Below are positions 25,907-34,460 of a stretch of 64,000 nt of DNA, piece by piece; the stretch's first letter is position 1, and every line of letters starts with the position of its first letter. This DNA is from Massilioclostridium coli (GTDB lineage: Bacteria; Bacillota; Clostridia; Oscillospirales; Ruminococcaceae): assembly GCF_900095865.1 (NCBI RefSeq), contig NZ_FMIZ01000007.1:990530-1054529 (forward strand), in the 5' to 3' direction. The translations under genes were made by a program, and so were the position numbers. Under the pieces are notes generated by a model. That model was given only the letters and a program-made list of their open reading frames with translations, was not told the origin of the DNA and ran no database searches.

Positions 25907-26242
25907 TCACGCTCCATTTTTACGCTTTTCTTTTCTGGTTTCGATGAAATGCCGGATTGCCATAACAGGGTGATGGAATAACATCCTTGGTCCGGAAAAC
26001 CGCATTACCTGGCGGATTTTCTCCCGCATTTCTGGTTGATAACAATGTACTTTACAGGCAGAACAAAAGGTTTTTGTTTCCATAAAAGGGCATTTATTAC
26101 TTCGTTCCACGGTATAATCTAACAGATTTTGGCAATTAGAACAAAGCCGCTGGGTGTGATGGTTCTTCCTGCAATACAGCAAGATCATTTCAGAAACCAT
26201 CCGTTTTTCCTGTTCCCGTTTGGATTGTAAATCTTTTGCCAT
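25907..26242 (-). CDS. Nitrous-oxide-stimulated-promoter family protein (PF11756 type)
   Basis: The 111-residue protein has the family pattern: EMILLYCRKNHH, C-x2-C (LCSNCQNLLDY), RSNKCPFMETKTFCSACKVHCY, and a C-terminal MRFSGPRMLFHHPVMAIRH. At least six cysteines could bind a metal. The family name comes from promoter behaviour in denitrifiers and does not reveal function. It overlaps the ABC gene upstream by one base. Confidence 0.88.
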   Translation of the reverse strand: MAKDLQSKREQEKRMVSEMILLYCRKNHHTQRLCSNCQNLLDYTVERSNKCPFMETKTFCSACKVHCYQPEMREKIRQVMRFSGPRMLFHHPVMAIRHFIETRKEKRKNGA

Positions 26243-27900
26243 CAGCTCATCCTCCCGTGTTCCACAGAATACACCTTGTTTGCAATCCCCATGGTGGATT
26301 CTCGATGAGATACCAAAACAACGGTTTTATCCTGCCGTTCCTCATGCAATGATTTCAGGATAACCGCTTCGTTTAAGCTATCCAGATTACTGGTGGGTTC
26401 GTCCAGCAAAATCAGCGGAGCGTCGTGCAGGAACGCGCGTGCTAAGCCAATCCGCTGTTTTTCACCACCGGATAGGGTATCCCCCAATTCCCCCACATTG
26501 GTTTGGTATCCATTTGGCAAGCTCATGATAAATTCATGGATGGAAGCTTTTTTACATGCGGCGACAATCTCTTCCTGGGTAGCATCCAGTTTGGCGATGC
26601 GGATATTGTTTTCAATGCTGTCGTGGAACAGGTGGGTTTCCTGGGTTACAAAGCTTTCCATTTCCCGCAGGTTGGTGGTGTTGATCTGGTCTATCTGCTT
26701 GCCGGATATAGCGATTTCCCCTTGCTGTACCTTCCAAAACCGCATCATCAATTTTAACAGGGTGGATTTTCCACTGCCACTTTTCCCTACAATGCCGGTT
26801 ACCTGGTGTTGCGGAATTTGCAAGTTCAGGTTGGACAAAATCATTTCATTCCCATAAGAGAACGTAACCTGTTTTACCTCTGCACCCTGGAAGTTGATTT
26901 CTTGTTTTCCAGTAATTTCTTCCACGGCAGGGGATTCATCCAGAATATCCAGTACACGGTTGCCGGCCGCGAAAGTATTTTGTAAGGTACTGCCCAGGTT
27001 TGCCAGGGCGACCACCGGACCAAAAGAGGACATCATCGCAACCACTGGAATCAATACCCCGTCAAACGCTATCATTTGGTTGTGGTATAACAGAGCGGCT
27101 ACCAGTAACATGATCAGGTCAAACACCAAAATAGCCGTGTTGGTAATTGCCATATTCTGGCCAGTACGCCGTTTCATCTTTGCTTCCTCTTTGGAAAGCT
27201 GGTCAGTGTGTTGGTTCAGTTGTTCCAGGCGTTGTTCCCCAGTGCTGTATTGAATGCTTTCCTTTAATCCCCGCAGGCTATCCAAAACATAACTGCTCAA
27301 TTCACCGGATTTGGAACGGAACACCATCCCGCTATCCCCGGTTTTTTTGGAAATAACAATTGGAATTACGGCCCCAATCACAAGATATGCTACCAGAGCG
27401 ATTAGTCCCAGCAACCAATGGTAGCAGCTAATCCATATGGTCATAATCACTGCCATACAAATGGCGATAGCGATAGGGGAGATGGTGTGGGCGTAAAAGA
27501 CCTCCAACAGTTCAATATCTGAGGTGATAACCGAAATCAAATTTCCTTTGTCCTTTCCCTCCAGTTTGGCGGGGCAGAGCCTGCGCAATGCTTGAAACAC
27601 TTTATCCCGGATTAACGCCAATAGTTTAAAGGCAATAAAATGGTTGCACGCTTGCTCTGCATACCGGAGGAACCCACGAACCAACGCAAAAACAATAACA
27701 CATACCACAGCTGTTTTTAAGGTAATTGGGGTTGACATTTGCAGCACGTCCAACATGGCGTATCCGCCAAATACCGTAATGGAGATAGCTGCCAGGAATC
27801 CGATTACCCCCATGACAATTGCCAGTATCATAAATCCGATTAAAGGTTTTACCAGGCCTACCAAACGGCCCATAATTTGAAAGTTGCTTCTTTTTTTCAT
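26242..27900 (-). CDS. ABC exporter half-transporter (CydC-like)
   Basis: Residues 1-310 form a six-helix exporter membrane domain. Residues about 335-552 form the ATPase: Walker A GKSGSGKST, signature LSGGEKQRIGLARAF, Walker B LILLDEPTSNLD, H-loop SHRES. The gene overlaps the upstream half-transporter by 4 nt, so the two form a heterodimer of CydDC/MsbA type. CydDC-like pairs export thiols or move haem; here the neighbourhood (YbaN, PF11756, flavodoxin) hints at redox or metal physiology, but the substrate is open. Confidence 0.92.
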   Translation of the reverse strand: MKKRSNFQIMGRLVGLVKPLIGFMILAIVMGVIGFLAAISITVFGGYAMLDVLQMSTPITLKTAVVCVIVFALVRGFLRYAEQACNHFIAFKLLALIRDKVFQALRRLCPAKLEGKDKGNLISVITSDIELLEVFYAHTISPIAIAICMAVIMTIWISCYHWLLGLIALVAYLVIGAVIPIVISKKTGDSGMVFRSKSGELSSYVLDSLRGLKESIQYSTGEQRLEQLNQHTDQLSKEEAKMKRRTGQNMAITNTAILVFDLIMLLVAALLYHNQMIAFDGVLIPVVAMMSSFGPVVALANLGSTLQNTFAAGNRVLDILDESPAVEEITGKQEINFQGAEVKQVTFSYGNEMILSNLNLQIPQHQVTGIVGKSGSGKSTLLKLMMRFWKVQQGEIAISGKQIDQINTTNLREMESFVTQETHLFHDSIENNIRIAKLDATQEEIVAACKKASIHEFIMSLPNGYQTNVGELGDTLSGGEKQRIGLARAFLHDAPLILLDEPTSNLDSLNEAVILKSLHEERQDKTVVLVSHRESTMGIANKVYSVEHGRMS

Positions 27901-29639
27901 CGGGTTTCACCGCCTTTTTGATAATGTTCCAGGTTTTGCTGGCATTCCCATAGATGGGCATATACATTTTGTTTTTCCAATAACTGCTGATGGGTTCCGC
28001 TCTCTACCAGGTTGCCTTTTTCCAATACATAAATACAATCAGAAGCAACCACATTGGCAAGGCGGTGGGAAATTAAAAGGACGGTTTTTGTTTTTGCCAG
28101 TTGGTGGATTTGCTCCATAATATCGTTTTCGCTCTCCACATCAATATTTGAGGTTGCCTCGTCAAAAATGTAAATCGGGGTATCATGCAGTAAGGCGCGT
28201 GCCAAAGCCAGGCGTTGACACTGCCCGCCGGAAAGGTTGCTGGCTTTTTCCTGCAATAGGGTATCCAATCCGTTTTCCTGCCGGAGGAAATCCGCCAGAT
28301 TGGTTTGTTCTAATACTGCCCAAAGTTGTTGATCGGTAGCGTTTGGATTCCCCATCAGCAGGTTATCCCTTACCGTCCCTTTTAACAAATAACTGTTATG
28401 GCTGATATAAGTAATCGTCCGTATCAGGCTGGACTCCGCAATTTGGGATAATTCGATCCCCCCAATGGTGATACTTCCTGTGTAGCCCTGGTTTCGTCCC
28501 ATGAGCAGGGAAGCAATGGTAGATTTCCCGCAGCCGCTTTCCCCAACCAAGGAAATAAATCTCCCCATTGGAAATTCCATATGGACGCCGTGAAGGATTT
28601 CCCGTCCTTCATTGTAGGAAAAACGCAAATCCTTACATTGAATAGCATAGTGATCAGAAGACACTGTAGCTGTTTTCGGCTCTGGGTCAGGTAAATCCAG
28701 CAAACGGAAGATTTTATCACTGGCAGCCATCCCGTTCATCGCAATGTGGAAGAACGAACCCAGCTGGCGCATGGGTAGGAAGAAATCAGCGGACAGCAGG
28801 ATAATCGCGAAACATCCCATAAAGGAAATGGCATCCGCCTGGAATTCGTTTACCGAGATAATCACCCCTAAAGCAGCACCGCCATAAGCCACCAGATCCA
28901 TAATGGTAATAGAATTGAGCTGCATAGTCAGCACTTTCATGGTGATTTTACGGAATTTTTCCGCCTCCCGGTTCATTTCCTGGTTTTTGAAGTCATCAGA
29001 TTGGTAAATTTTCAGGGTAGTCAGCCCCTGCAGGTTTTCCAGGAAAGTATCCCCTAAAGCGGTATACTGCCCCCAATATTTCGACAAAAGCTTCTTGGCG
29101 AAGGTTTGCACCGCCGCAATGGCAACTGGGATAAGTGGTACACAGATCAGCAGGACGATTGCAGCTTTCAAGCTGATCACGCTCAATACAGCAAACAGGG
29201 TAACAGGCGCAAGCATGCTGTAAAAGAACTGGGGTAGGTAAGCTCCAAAATAGGTTTCCAATTGGTCTACCCCTTCTACTGACATCTGCACTACCTCAGA
29301 AGTAGAAATCTTATCCGTATAAGACCCTCCCAATTTTAGCAGTTTTTGGTAAATTTTTTGCCGCAGGATCTTTTTTACCGATTTGGAAGAAAAATAGCTC
29401 ATTTTAGCTGCCCCAGTAGTACAGACAAACCGGATTAGGATTGACACAAGTATAATGGCTGTTGTGGCGATTATAGTGGTGGCACCCAGGGTTTGTGTCA
29501 ACAATTTTTGCAATAGTTGGCTAATCGCAAAAATCATACTGATGTTGGCAAGCAGGCTGCACCATTGCAACACCACGTTGGCAGCGATGTATTTTTTGCT
29601 TTCGCTGACAGTGCCAATCAACCGTTTGTTAATCATCAT
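27897..29639 (-). CDS. ABC exporter half-transporter (CydD-like)
   Basis: This 580-residue partner of the preceding half-transporter has a six-helix membrane domain in residues ~20-310, with a conserved TLKIYQSDDFKNQEM coupling-helix region. The ATPase shows Walker A GESGCGKST, signature LSGGQCQRLALARAL, Walker B IYIFDEATSNID and an H-loop SHRLA. It is translated before the CydC-like subunit. A 205-bp gap separates it from the flavodoxin gene; whether it has its own promoter is unclear. Confidence 0.92.
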   Translation of the reverse strand: MMINKRLIGTVSESKKYIAANVVLQWCSLLANISMIFAISQLLQKLLTQTLGATTIIATTAIILVSILIRFVCTTGAAKMSYFSSKSVKKILRQKIYQKLLKLGGSYTDKISTSEVVQMSVEGVDQLETYFGAYLPQFFYSMLAPVTLFAVLSVISLKAAIVLLICVPLIPVAIAAVQTFAKKLLSKYWGQYTALGDTFLENLQGLTTLKIYQSDDFKNQEMNREAEKFRKITMKVLTMQLNSITIMDLVAYGGAALGVIISVNEFQADAISFMGCFAIILLSADFFLPMRQLGSFFHIAMNGMAASDKIFRLLDLPDPEPKTATVSSDHYAIQCKDLRFSYNEGREILHGVHMEFPMGRFISLVGESGCGKSTIASLLMGRNQGYTGSITIGGIELSQIAESSLIRTITYISHNSYLLKGTVRDNLLMGNPNATDQQLWAVLEQTNLADFLRQENGLDTLLQEKASNLSGGQCQRLALARALLHDTPIYIFDEATSNIDVESENDIMEQIHQLAKTKTVLLISHRLANVVASDCIYVLEKGNLVESGTHQQLLEKQNVYAHLWECQQNLEHYQKGGETR

Positions 29640-29731
29640 AATTTGAAATACTCCTCTATACTAAACTAATATTCTGAAAAAATAGTACACACCAAATAGG
29701 GGATAAAGCCAAGGGTTTATAGAAACAGCAG

Positions 29732-29764
29732 TATCAGGACGCAGAAAAACACTACATCCTGATA
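29732..29764 (-). terminator. Possible hairpin after the flavodoxin gene
   Basis: Arms TATCAGGA (29732-29739) and TCCTGATA (29757-29764) are perfect, but no clear T tract follows on the minus strand. It may weaken read-through into the CydD-like gene. Confidence 0.4.
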
Positions 29765-29844
29765 ACAACTGATATGATTTCAACTTTTTCTAAATGGTGA
29801 AATACGGTACCTGTACAATGTGTAGTTATACATGTTACAACAAA

Positions 29845-30270
29845 TTAATTCGCTAAGGCTTTACCCAGCGCCTGGCATGCTGCTTCTCCATCACTGTCAG
29901 GGGATTCATTGCAAATAACGCTTTCACAAACCAGGTTCGCGCCGTCTCCTTTACAGGTTTGTTCCCAAGTACGCATCCATTCGCCGTCACCCCAGCCATA
30001 GGAACCAAACAAAGCGATTTTTTTACCGTTCAATTTTGGTTCGCAGGTGGTGAACATCGGCTGGAACTCACTGTCCTCCAGTTCTTCTGCTCCCATGGAA
30101 GGGCACCCAAATGCTATAGCGTCGTATTGATCCATCATATCTGCGTCAAATTCGGATGCGGTAAACAAGGTAGCCTCCGCACCTGCTTCGATAGCACCAG
30201 CTAAAACTTGGTTTGCCATCGCTTCAGTATTTCCTGTACCGCTCCAGTATACAACTGCAACTTTACTCAT
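29845..30270 (-). CDS. Flavodoxin
   Basis: This 141-residue short-chain flavodoxin carries one FMN and transfers electrons, replacing ferredoxin when iron is scarce. The phosphate loop VVYWSGTGNTEAMA, the FMN-side loops FGCPSMGAEEL and FGSYGWGDGEWM, and an acidic composition are typical. ATG 30270 is chosen because an upstream in-frame ATG at 30285 overlaps the GAGG ribosome site. It follows the DUF3793 gene in a minus-strand operon headed by a metal-type operator. Confidence 0.94.
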   Translation of the reverse strand: MSKVAVVYWSGTGNTEAMANQVLAGAIEAGAEATLFTASEFDADMMDQYDAIAFGCPSMGAEELEDSEFQPMFTTCEPKLNGKKIALFGSYGWGDGEWMRTWEQTCKGDGANLVCESVICNESPDSDGEAACQALGKALAN

Positions 30271-30303
30271 AAATATTAACCTCATTTCTTAAAAAATAGT
30301 ATA

Positions 30304-30855
30304 TCAAGCAGCCACAGTCAGCTGCAAAATACTTCGTCCATTGTTGTATAGCCGCCAATACACATCCCTGCATTTTTTGAATTTGGCGAATGTCTGTTTT
30401 GCTTCACATTCATTGCAGTAAACCTTCCAGCAACCAACACACTTGCAGTTTTTTCCTTCATTTTCAATAAATCCAACCACATCCCACAATGGATACCCCA
30501 GAAACAAGCCAATTTCATGAGGAAATTCATCCATCTCACAAAAACGACCCTGTAACTGTTGGATAGCGCTATCAAGGTCAGTTTCCATATATCCACAGCT
30601 TTTTAAAAAGCAGCGAACACCCGGCTTGTTCAAATCCTGTTTTAATTTAGATTTGCGGAACACATAAACCAACGCATGGTGCTCTTTTTTTCGTAACACT
30701 ACAATAAAAATTCCTTTTTGATTGAGTTTGTAGTTCCAGCAATTTAGTTGTTGTTCTAACTCCAAATCAGAAGAAAATGAAAAGTTAAACAGACTGGCTG
30801 TTTTTAAGGAAGCCAGAGTAGGGGAACATAGTTCTACCAAATATTTTTCAAACAT
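30304..30855 (-). CDS. DUF3793 family protein
   Basis: The 183-residue cytoplasmic protein has the strongly conserved C-terminal half of DUF3793: FPHEIGLFLGYPLWDVVGFI, then a Cys-rich stretch (CKCVGCWKVYCNEC) and AKQTFAKFKKCRDVYW. Members are found beside flavodoxin and iron-transport genes in Clostridia. The biochemical function is unknown. It lies 17 bp after the DUF2325 gene and 33 bp before the flavodoxin start. Confidence 0.9.
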   Translation of the reverse strand: MFEKYLVELCSPTLASLKTASLFNFSFSSDLELEQQLNCWNYKLNQKGIFIVVLRKKEHHALVYVFRKSKLKQDLNKPGVRCFLKSCGYMETDLDSAIQQLQGRFCEMDEFPHEIGLFLGYPLWDVVGFIENEGKNCKCVGCWKVYCNECEAKQTFAKFKKCRDVYWRLYNNGRSILQLTVAA

Positions 30856-30872
30856 GGCAATCCTCCTATCCG

Positions 30873-31157
30873 TTATTGTGGGCAGTGTTCCGCCAGAACA
30901 TTGTGCAGCGCAGAGGCACTGCTGGTATGCACACGGACAATGGGTACATGATTCTTTTTCGCCTCTTGGGATGCACTAAGTACCATTTTATGGGATACTG
31001 TATTGGTAAATAAAATCATTAAATCTGGACATCCTAGTTTTTTTCTCAACGCCCCTTTTTCTTTTGCAAAAACTTTTGCTTTACAGCCATATTTTTTACA
31101 TATGGATTGATATTGGCAGGTCATGCACTCGTTGCCTCCAATAATGACGATGCTCAT
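30873..31157 (-). CDS. DUF2325 domain protein
   Basis: The 94 residues read IVIIGGNECMTCQYQSICKKYGCKAKVF, then a Rossmann-like DLMILFTNTVSHKMVLSASQEAKK and VPIVRVHTSSASALHNVL, matching DUF2325. The CxxC and additional cysteines near the N-terminus may bind a metal or cluster. It is the first gene of the operon, with AGGAGG 5 nt before its ATG and an operator-like dyad immediately upstream. Function unknown; metal-responsive expression is inferred. Confidence 0.87.
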   Translation of the reverse strand: MSIVIIGGNECMTCQYQSICKKYGCKAKVFAKEKGALRKKLGCPDLMILFTNTVSHKMVLSASQEAKKNHVPIVRVHTSSASALHNVLAEHCPQ

Positions 31158-31174
31158 AATATCCTCCTTATTTT

Positions 31175-31190
31175 GTTAGCATGTGCTAAC
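31175..31190 (-). promoter_or_regulatory. DtxR-like operator dyad, site 1 (5' UTR)
   Basis: GTTAGCATGTGCTAAC, nearly palindromic, lies 18 bp upstream of the DUF2325 start codon. It shares TTAG-N6-CTAA with two further sites upstream. Confidence 0.7.
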
Positions 31191-31280
31191 TTTTCATCTT
31201 ATAAAAAGCACCAGAATGGTGCAATTATTTTTTGGCATTGCTATGCGTTACTGCAAATCAATTGTTTAACCTGTTTTACT

Positions 31281-31310
31281 ATTATAAATTAGCATATGCT
31301 AACTTGTCAA
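31281..31310 (-). promoter_or_regulatory. Promoter of the DUF2325 operon with operator site 2 in its spacer
   Basis: On the minus strand, TTGACA (31310-31305) and TATAAT (31286-31281) are 18 bp apart. The perfect palindrome TTAGCATATGCTAA (31289-31302) fills the spacer, so a bound repressor would block polymerase. Confidence 0.82.
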
Positions 31311-31322
31311 GTAAAAAATTAT

Positions 31323-31342
31323 AAGTTAGTTATAACTAACTT
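31323..31342 (-). promoter_or_regulatory. DtxR-like operator dyad, site 3
   Basis: AAGTTAGTTATAACTAACTT is a perfect 20-bp palindrome with the same TTAG-N6-CTAA pattern, just upstream of the -35. Confidence 0.7.
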
Positions 31343-31927
31343 TGACTATTACTATACACACCATTTTATATTTTGTCAATAGCTTTTCTATAAATTATCA
31401 TATTTAACAAAAATATAAAAATTTTTTATTACATTACTACAATATTAAACTAGAGGATTTCTATATTATCAATTAAAAATTTTTGTTGCATATCTAACGA
31501 ATATACCATATGATAATAATAGAAGTTAAATTTAGAGTAGAGAATATTCTTTTAATATATTATTGCTTTGTCCCCAAAATAAATTATAATTAAGTAAAAA
31601 AATGTAAATTTTGTTTCACATGAAACAAAATCAATTTTTTATTTTTACAAATAATGTAACTAGAGCATATTAAAGCCCTTTTCCCATTTTAGGAAAATTT
31701 TATCATATTATTTTTATTTTATTTGCATATATATATAAATAAAATCAGTTAAATCTGCAGCAAATTATACATAGTTTGCAAAAAAAATATAAAAGTTTCC
31801 TCATATCTATAGACGAATTGCATACATTGTATTATAATAGCCGTGATATAGAATTAGAAACAATTATTAATTTTAAATAAAAACAGAAACCTTATAGCAA
31901 ACTATGTGTGTAAAGGAGCTGTGTGTA
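31343..31927. other. Very AT-rich gene-free region
   Basis: There is no supported gene. It holds a parS-like site (31612-31627) and a probable promoter for the phospholipase-like gene (TAGACG 31810-31815, 17-bp spacer, TATAAT 31833-31838). Confidence 0.5.
31612..31627. promoter_or_regulatory. parS-like site
   Basis: TGTTTCACATGAAACA matches the ParB/Spo0J site TGTTTCACGTGAAACA at 15 of 16 positions. The 10-bp arms around a CA centre extend to TTTTGTTTCA and TGAAACAAAA. The mismatch is at the central CG step, which matters for ParB. Confidence 0.45.
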
Positions 31928-32530
31928 TTGAACGTCTATTCACATTTACATGTGAGCCGGATTGTCCGCAGATATATTCAACGGGAATTTGGGGTGCATT
32001 TACCAGTTATGACTTTTGCCTATGGCAATATGAGGCCTGATTTTTCTCCAAAGTGTAAACAAATTCCTCATTATAAAAAGGATATGTATGAAAATATCCG
32101 CCAGGAAATTTCCGATTTAGCCAATTGTGAGAAAGAGAAAATGAACCGTTTTGTTTTGGCAGACCGTTTAGGGGTAATTTGCCATTATCTGTGTGATTTT
32201 TTCTGTTATGCCCATTCAGAGAAATTTACAGGCAGTTTGCGGGAGCACTTTAAATATGAAAGCTTGTTAAACCATTATATCAAACAGCGTCGTCGTACAT
32301 GCGAGCAAGTAAATTTTTTAGCGGATGCCCAAATTACCACTAACTTAGCCGATTTATTAGAACGGTTAGATGAACAATATGAAAACTATGTTCGTTTACA
32401 AACCCAACCAGGATTTGATATGGTATGCGCTTTACAGGCATGTATTGAGGTAACTGTGCGGGTATTGGCGATTATTATCTGTAAATCCCAAGTAAGCACC
32501 CGTGTCCATAGAGACCAGGTTTTGGCGTAA
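31928..32530 (+). CDS. Zinc-dependent phospholipase C-like protein
   Basis: The ~200 residues are mostly helical, with His/Asp residues placed as in the PF00882 family: YSHLHVSRIV, PDFSPKCKQIPHY, ADRLGVICHYLCDFFCYAHS. There is no signal peptide, unlike secreted clostridial phospholipases, so it may act inside the cell or on other substrates. TTG 31928 is chosen because AAAGGAG (31912-31918) precedes it; an in-frame ATG at 31904 would put that site within the gene. Confidence 0.82.
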   Translation: MNVYSHLHVSRIVRRYIQREFGVHLPVMTFAYGNMRPDFSPKCKQIPHYKKDMYENIRQEISDLANCEKEKMNRFVLADRLGVICHYLCDFFCYAHSEKFTGSLREHFKYESLLNHYIKQRRRTCEQVNFLADAQITTNLADLLERLDEQYENYVRLQTQPGFDMVCALQACIEVTVRVLAIIICKSQVSTRVHRDQVLA

Positions 32531-32553
32531 TATAAAAACACAGGAAAAGAAAA

Positions 32554-32590
32554 AGGATCGGAATGATAAAGTTCCGATCCTATTATTTTT
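32554..32590 (+). terminator. Intrinsic terminator
   Basis: Perfect 10-bp arms AGGATCGGAA and TTCCGATCCT (32554-32563, 32572-32581) are followed by a T-rich tract. Confidence 0.85.
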
Positions 32591-32621
32591 GTTTGCATCA
32601 ATCTTTTTCAAATGAAAATCT

Positions 32622-32837
32622 TTAAATTTTTGCCAGTTTTTTGTGGAACTCCTCAGAATCACAAACCACTTTTACTGGCTGGTTAAAGTCCAAAGAGAAC
32701 AATCCAATAAAGGATTTTGCGTCTACAGCAATTTGCTCATCGAGTGAATGTAATGTGACGTCCTCATCTGTGCTGCAAGCAAGTTCTTGTAAACGTTGGA
32801 TTTCTTCAATTGAGTTAAACATTTTTTCTGTTACCAT
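32622..32837 (-). CDS. HPr-like protein lacking the active-site histidine
   Basis: The 71-residue protein has the HPr-type second half (EQIAVDAKSFIGLFSLDFNQ), with the regulatory-serine region VDAKS kept. The N-terminal GLHARPA loop that carries phospho-His15 is absent; that region reads NSIEEIQRLQELACSTDEDV. It therefore cannot act as a PTS phosphocarrier in the normal way and may be regulatory, comparable in principle to Crh. It is monocistronic on the minus strand. Confidence 0.82.
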   Translation of the reverse strand: MVTEKMFNSIEEIQRLQELACSTDEDVTLHSLDEQIAVDAKSFIGLFSLDFNQPVKVVCDSEEFHKKLAKI

Positions 32838-33011
32838 AACGCATACTCCTTTTCTAATCTTGGAATCGGATTTGGATTCATTTTCCTTATCCTTACTTTT
32901 TATTATACACAGGAGAAAAAGCTTGTCAATGGTAAAAAAGTATAAATTTGTCCTATTTTTATCCTTGTTTTTAAATAAAATTTAAAACTATTGCAAAAGA
33001 GGGTGGGTTCT

Positions 33012-33308
33012 ATGCTAATACGTGGGGAAGATTTACGCTGTAAAGACGTAATTAATTTAAAAGATGGTGTTAAAATTGGTACAGTAGATGATTTTGAACT
33101 GGATAGCTGTACTGCACAAATCCAGGCAATTGTAATTGGAGGAAGAAAAAAATTTTTTGGCCTATTAGGGCAGGAAGAAGATATTGTGATTTGCTGGAAA
33201 GATATCAATGTAATAGGGGAAGACGCGATACTAGTTTGTCTAGAACAATGCAATTGTTGCCATCCAAAACGAAACCGGGGACAATTTTTCCGTAATTTAT
33301 TTGGATAA
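33012..33308 (+). CDS. YlmC/YmxH-family sporulation-associated PRC-barrel protein
   Basis: The ~98 residues match the short PRC-barrel family: LIRGEDLRCKDVINLKDGVKIG, DDFELDSCTAQIQAIVIGG, EEDIVICWKDINVIGEDAIL. YlmC/YmxH proteins are conserved in endospore formers; the precise role is unclear. The ATG at 33012 follows a GGGTGGG ribosome site. The C-terminal tail is basic and Cys-rich (CNCCHPKRNRG). Confidence 0.87.
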   Translation: MLIRGEDLRCKDVINLKDGVKIGTVDDFELDSCTAQIQAIVIGGRKKFFGLLGQEEDIVICWKDINVIGEDAILVCLEQCNCCHPKRNRGQFFRNLFG

Positions 33309-33398
33309 ATGGAAGAATGCGGTTGACTTTTTATGAAAAAAATAGGATAATAAGGATAATTGATTGGAATGAAAAAATCAACAAAGGGGAGAACATGT

Positions 33399-34361
33399 GT
33401 GGCAAAAAAACGGTTTCGTAAAACAAAAATTACAATTTTTATTGTTTATATTATCATATTAGTTTTTTATGGATTGTTTGTGTTTCAAACCTTCCAAACA
33501 AAACAAGCAGGGGAGGATTTCCATGTGTTTGGAAATTATCTGTATGCTTTGGAGGATCAACATTCCCTTGCTATTAGCGAAGTAAAAGAGGAATATCAAA
33601 AAGGGGATCAAATTATTTATCGGACAGAAGATGGTTTGCAAACAGCGAAAATTGATACTGTTTTAACTCAAAATAACGAAAAAGTAGTTACCTTGGTTTC
33701 CAACCAGGACCATATTTCTTATGATTTCATTATCGCTGCAGTAAAAACCGATATTCCTTATTTGGGGGCAGTATTTGAGTTTTTACAAACAACATTGGCT
33801 GTTATCTGTATTGTAGTAGTTCCATGTGCATTGTTTGTAGTTTACCAAATTGTTCAACTTATCCGCACTGTAAAACATGGTAAAAAATCAGAAGAAAATC
33901 AGAAAAATGAGGAACTTATGATGGAAGATAAATTGTCTAATATTCAAACACCTACTATGGAGCTTTCCAAACAAAATATTTCGCAACAGTTTGCGGCAAT
34001 TGCCCAATCAACAAACGAACAGGGTACTATCCAAAAAGAACTTTCCAGACCTCTATCAAGAGAACTGAAAGTTGCTCCATCGGAAGAAAGCTTAGATCAA
34101 GTATTGGATGAGATGAAATACAAAATGAAATTTCAGGATACATATCAGCTTTCCAAACATATGGAAAGTGTAATTGATGAGCAACCGGAAATGCAATCTG
34201 AGTTAGCGCCATATGGATTGCAGACAAAACAGATTGAAGATGGGATTGAAATCCAGATTGATAGCAGTAAAACCAAGGATATTACCATCCGTCTAAAAAA
34301 AGATGGCTCCTTAACTCTCATCACAGAAAACTATCAAGCAGAGATTAATTCAGATATTTAA
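33399..34361 (+). CDS. Degenerate signal-peptidase-I-like (S26) membrane protein
   Basis: About 320 residues run as: basic N-terminus, a transmembrane helix (TIFIVYIIILVFYGLFVF), a beta-rich outer domain containing EYQKGDQIIYRT (like the GD motif of SipW-type enzymes), then IPYLGAVFEFLQTTLAVICI and a second helix. The catalytic SGSM-type serine box is not present. A long hydrophilic cytoplasmic tail (about 160 residues) follows and ends in a small beta domain. It probably binds rather than cleaves its partner. GTG 33399 follows GGGGAG; earlier starts (33360, 33369) are possible. Confidence 0.65.
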   Translation: MAKKRFRKTKITIFIVYIIILVFYGLFVFQTFQTKQAGEDFHVFGNYLYALEDQHSLAISEVKEEYQKGDQIIYRTEDGLQTAKIDTVLTQNNEKVVTLVSNQDHISYDFIIAAVKTDIPYLGAVFEFLQTTLAVICIVVVPCALFVVYQIVQLIRTVKHGKKSEENQKNEELMMEDKLSNIQTPTMELSKQNISQQFAAIAQSTNEQGTIQKELSRPLSRELKVAPSEESLDQVLDEMKYKMKFQDTYQLSKHMESVIDEQPEMQSELAPYGLQTKQIEDGIEIQIDSSKTKDITIRLKKDGSLTLITENYQAEINSDI

Positions 34362-34460
34362 TTGAAAAGTACATTTTTTAATGTGCCCCTCCTCTTTTTC
34401 TATTAGTATTCTCATTTTAGGGTATCATAATAGAAAAAGTAGTAAAAAGGAGAGTAATAG

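Noticed and set aside
26393-26857. 154-codon plus-strand frame inside the CydC-like ABC gene
   Set aside because: It is the antisense shadow of the conserved ATPase domain.
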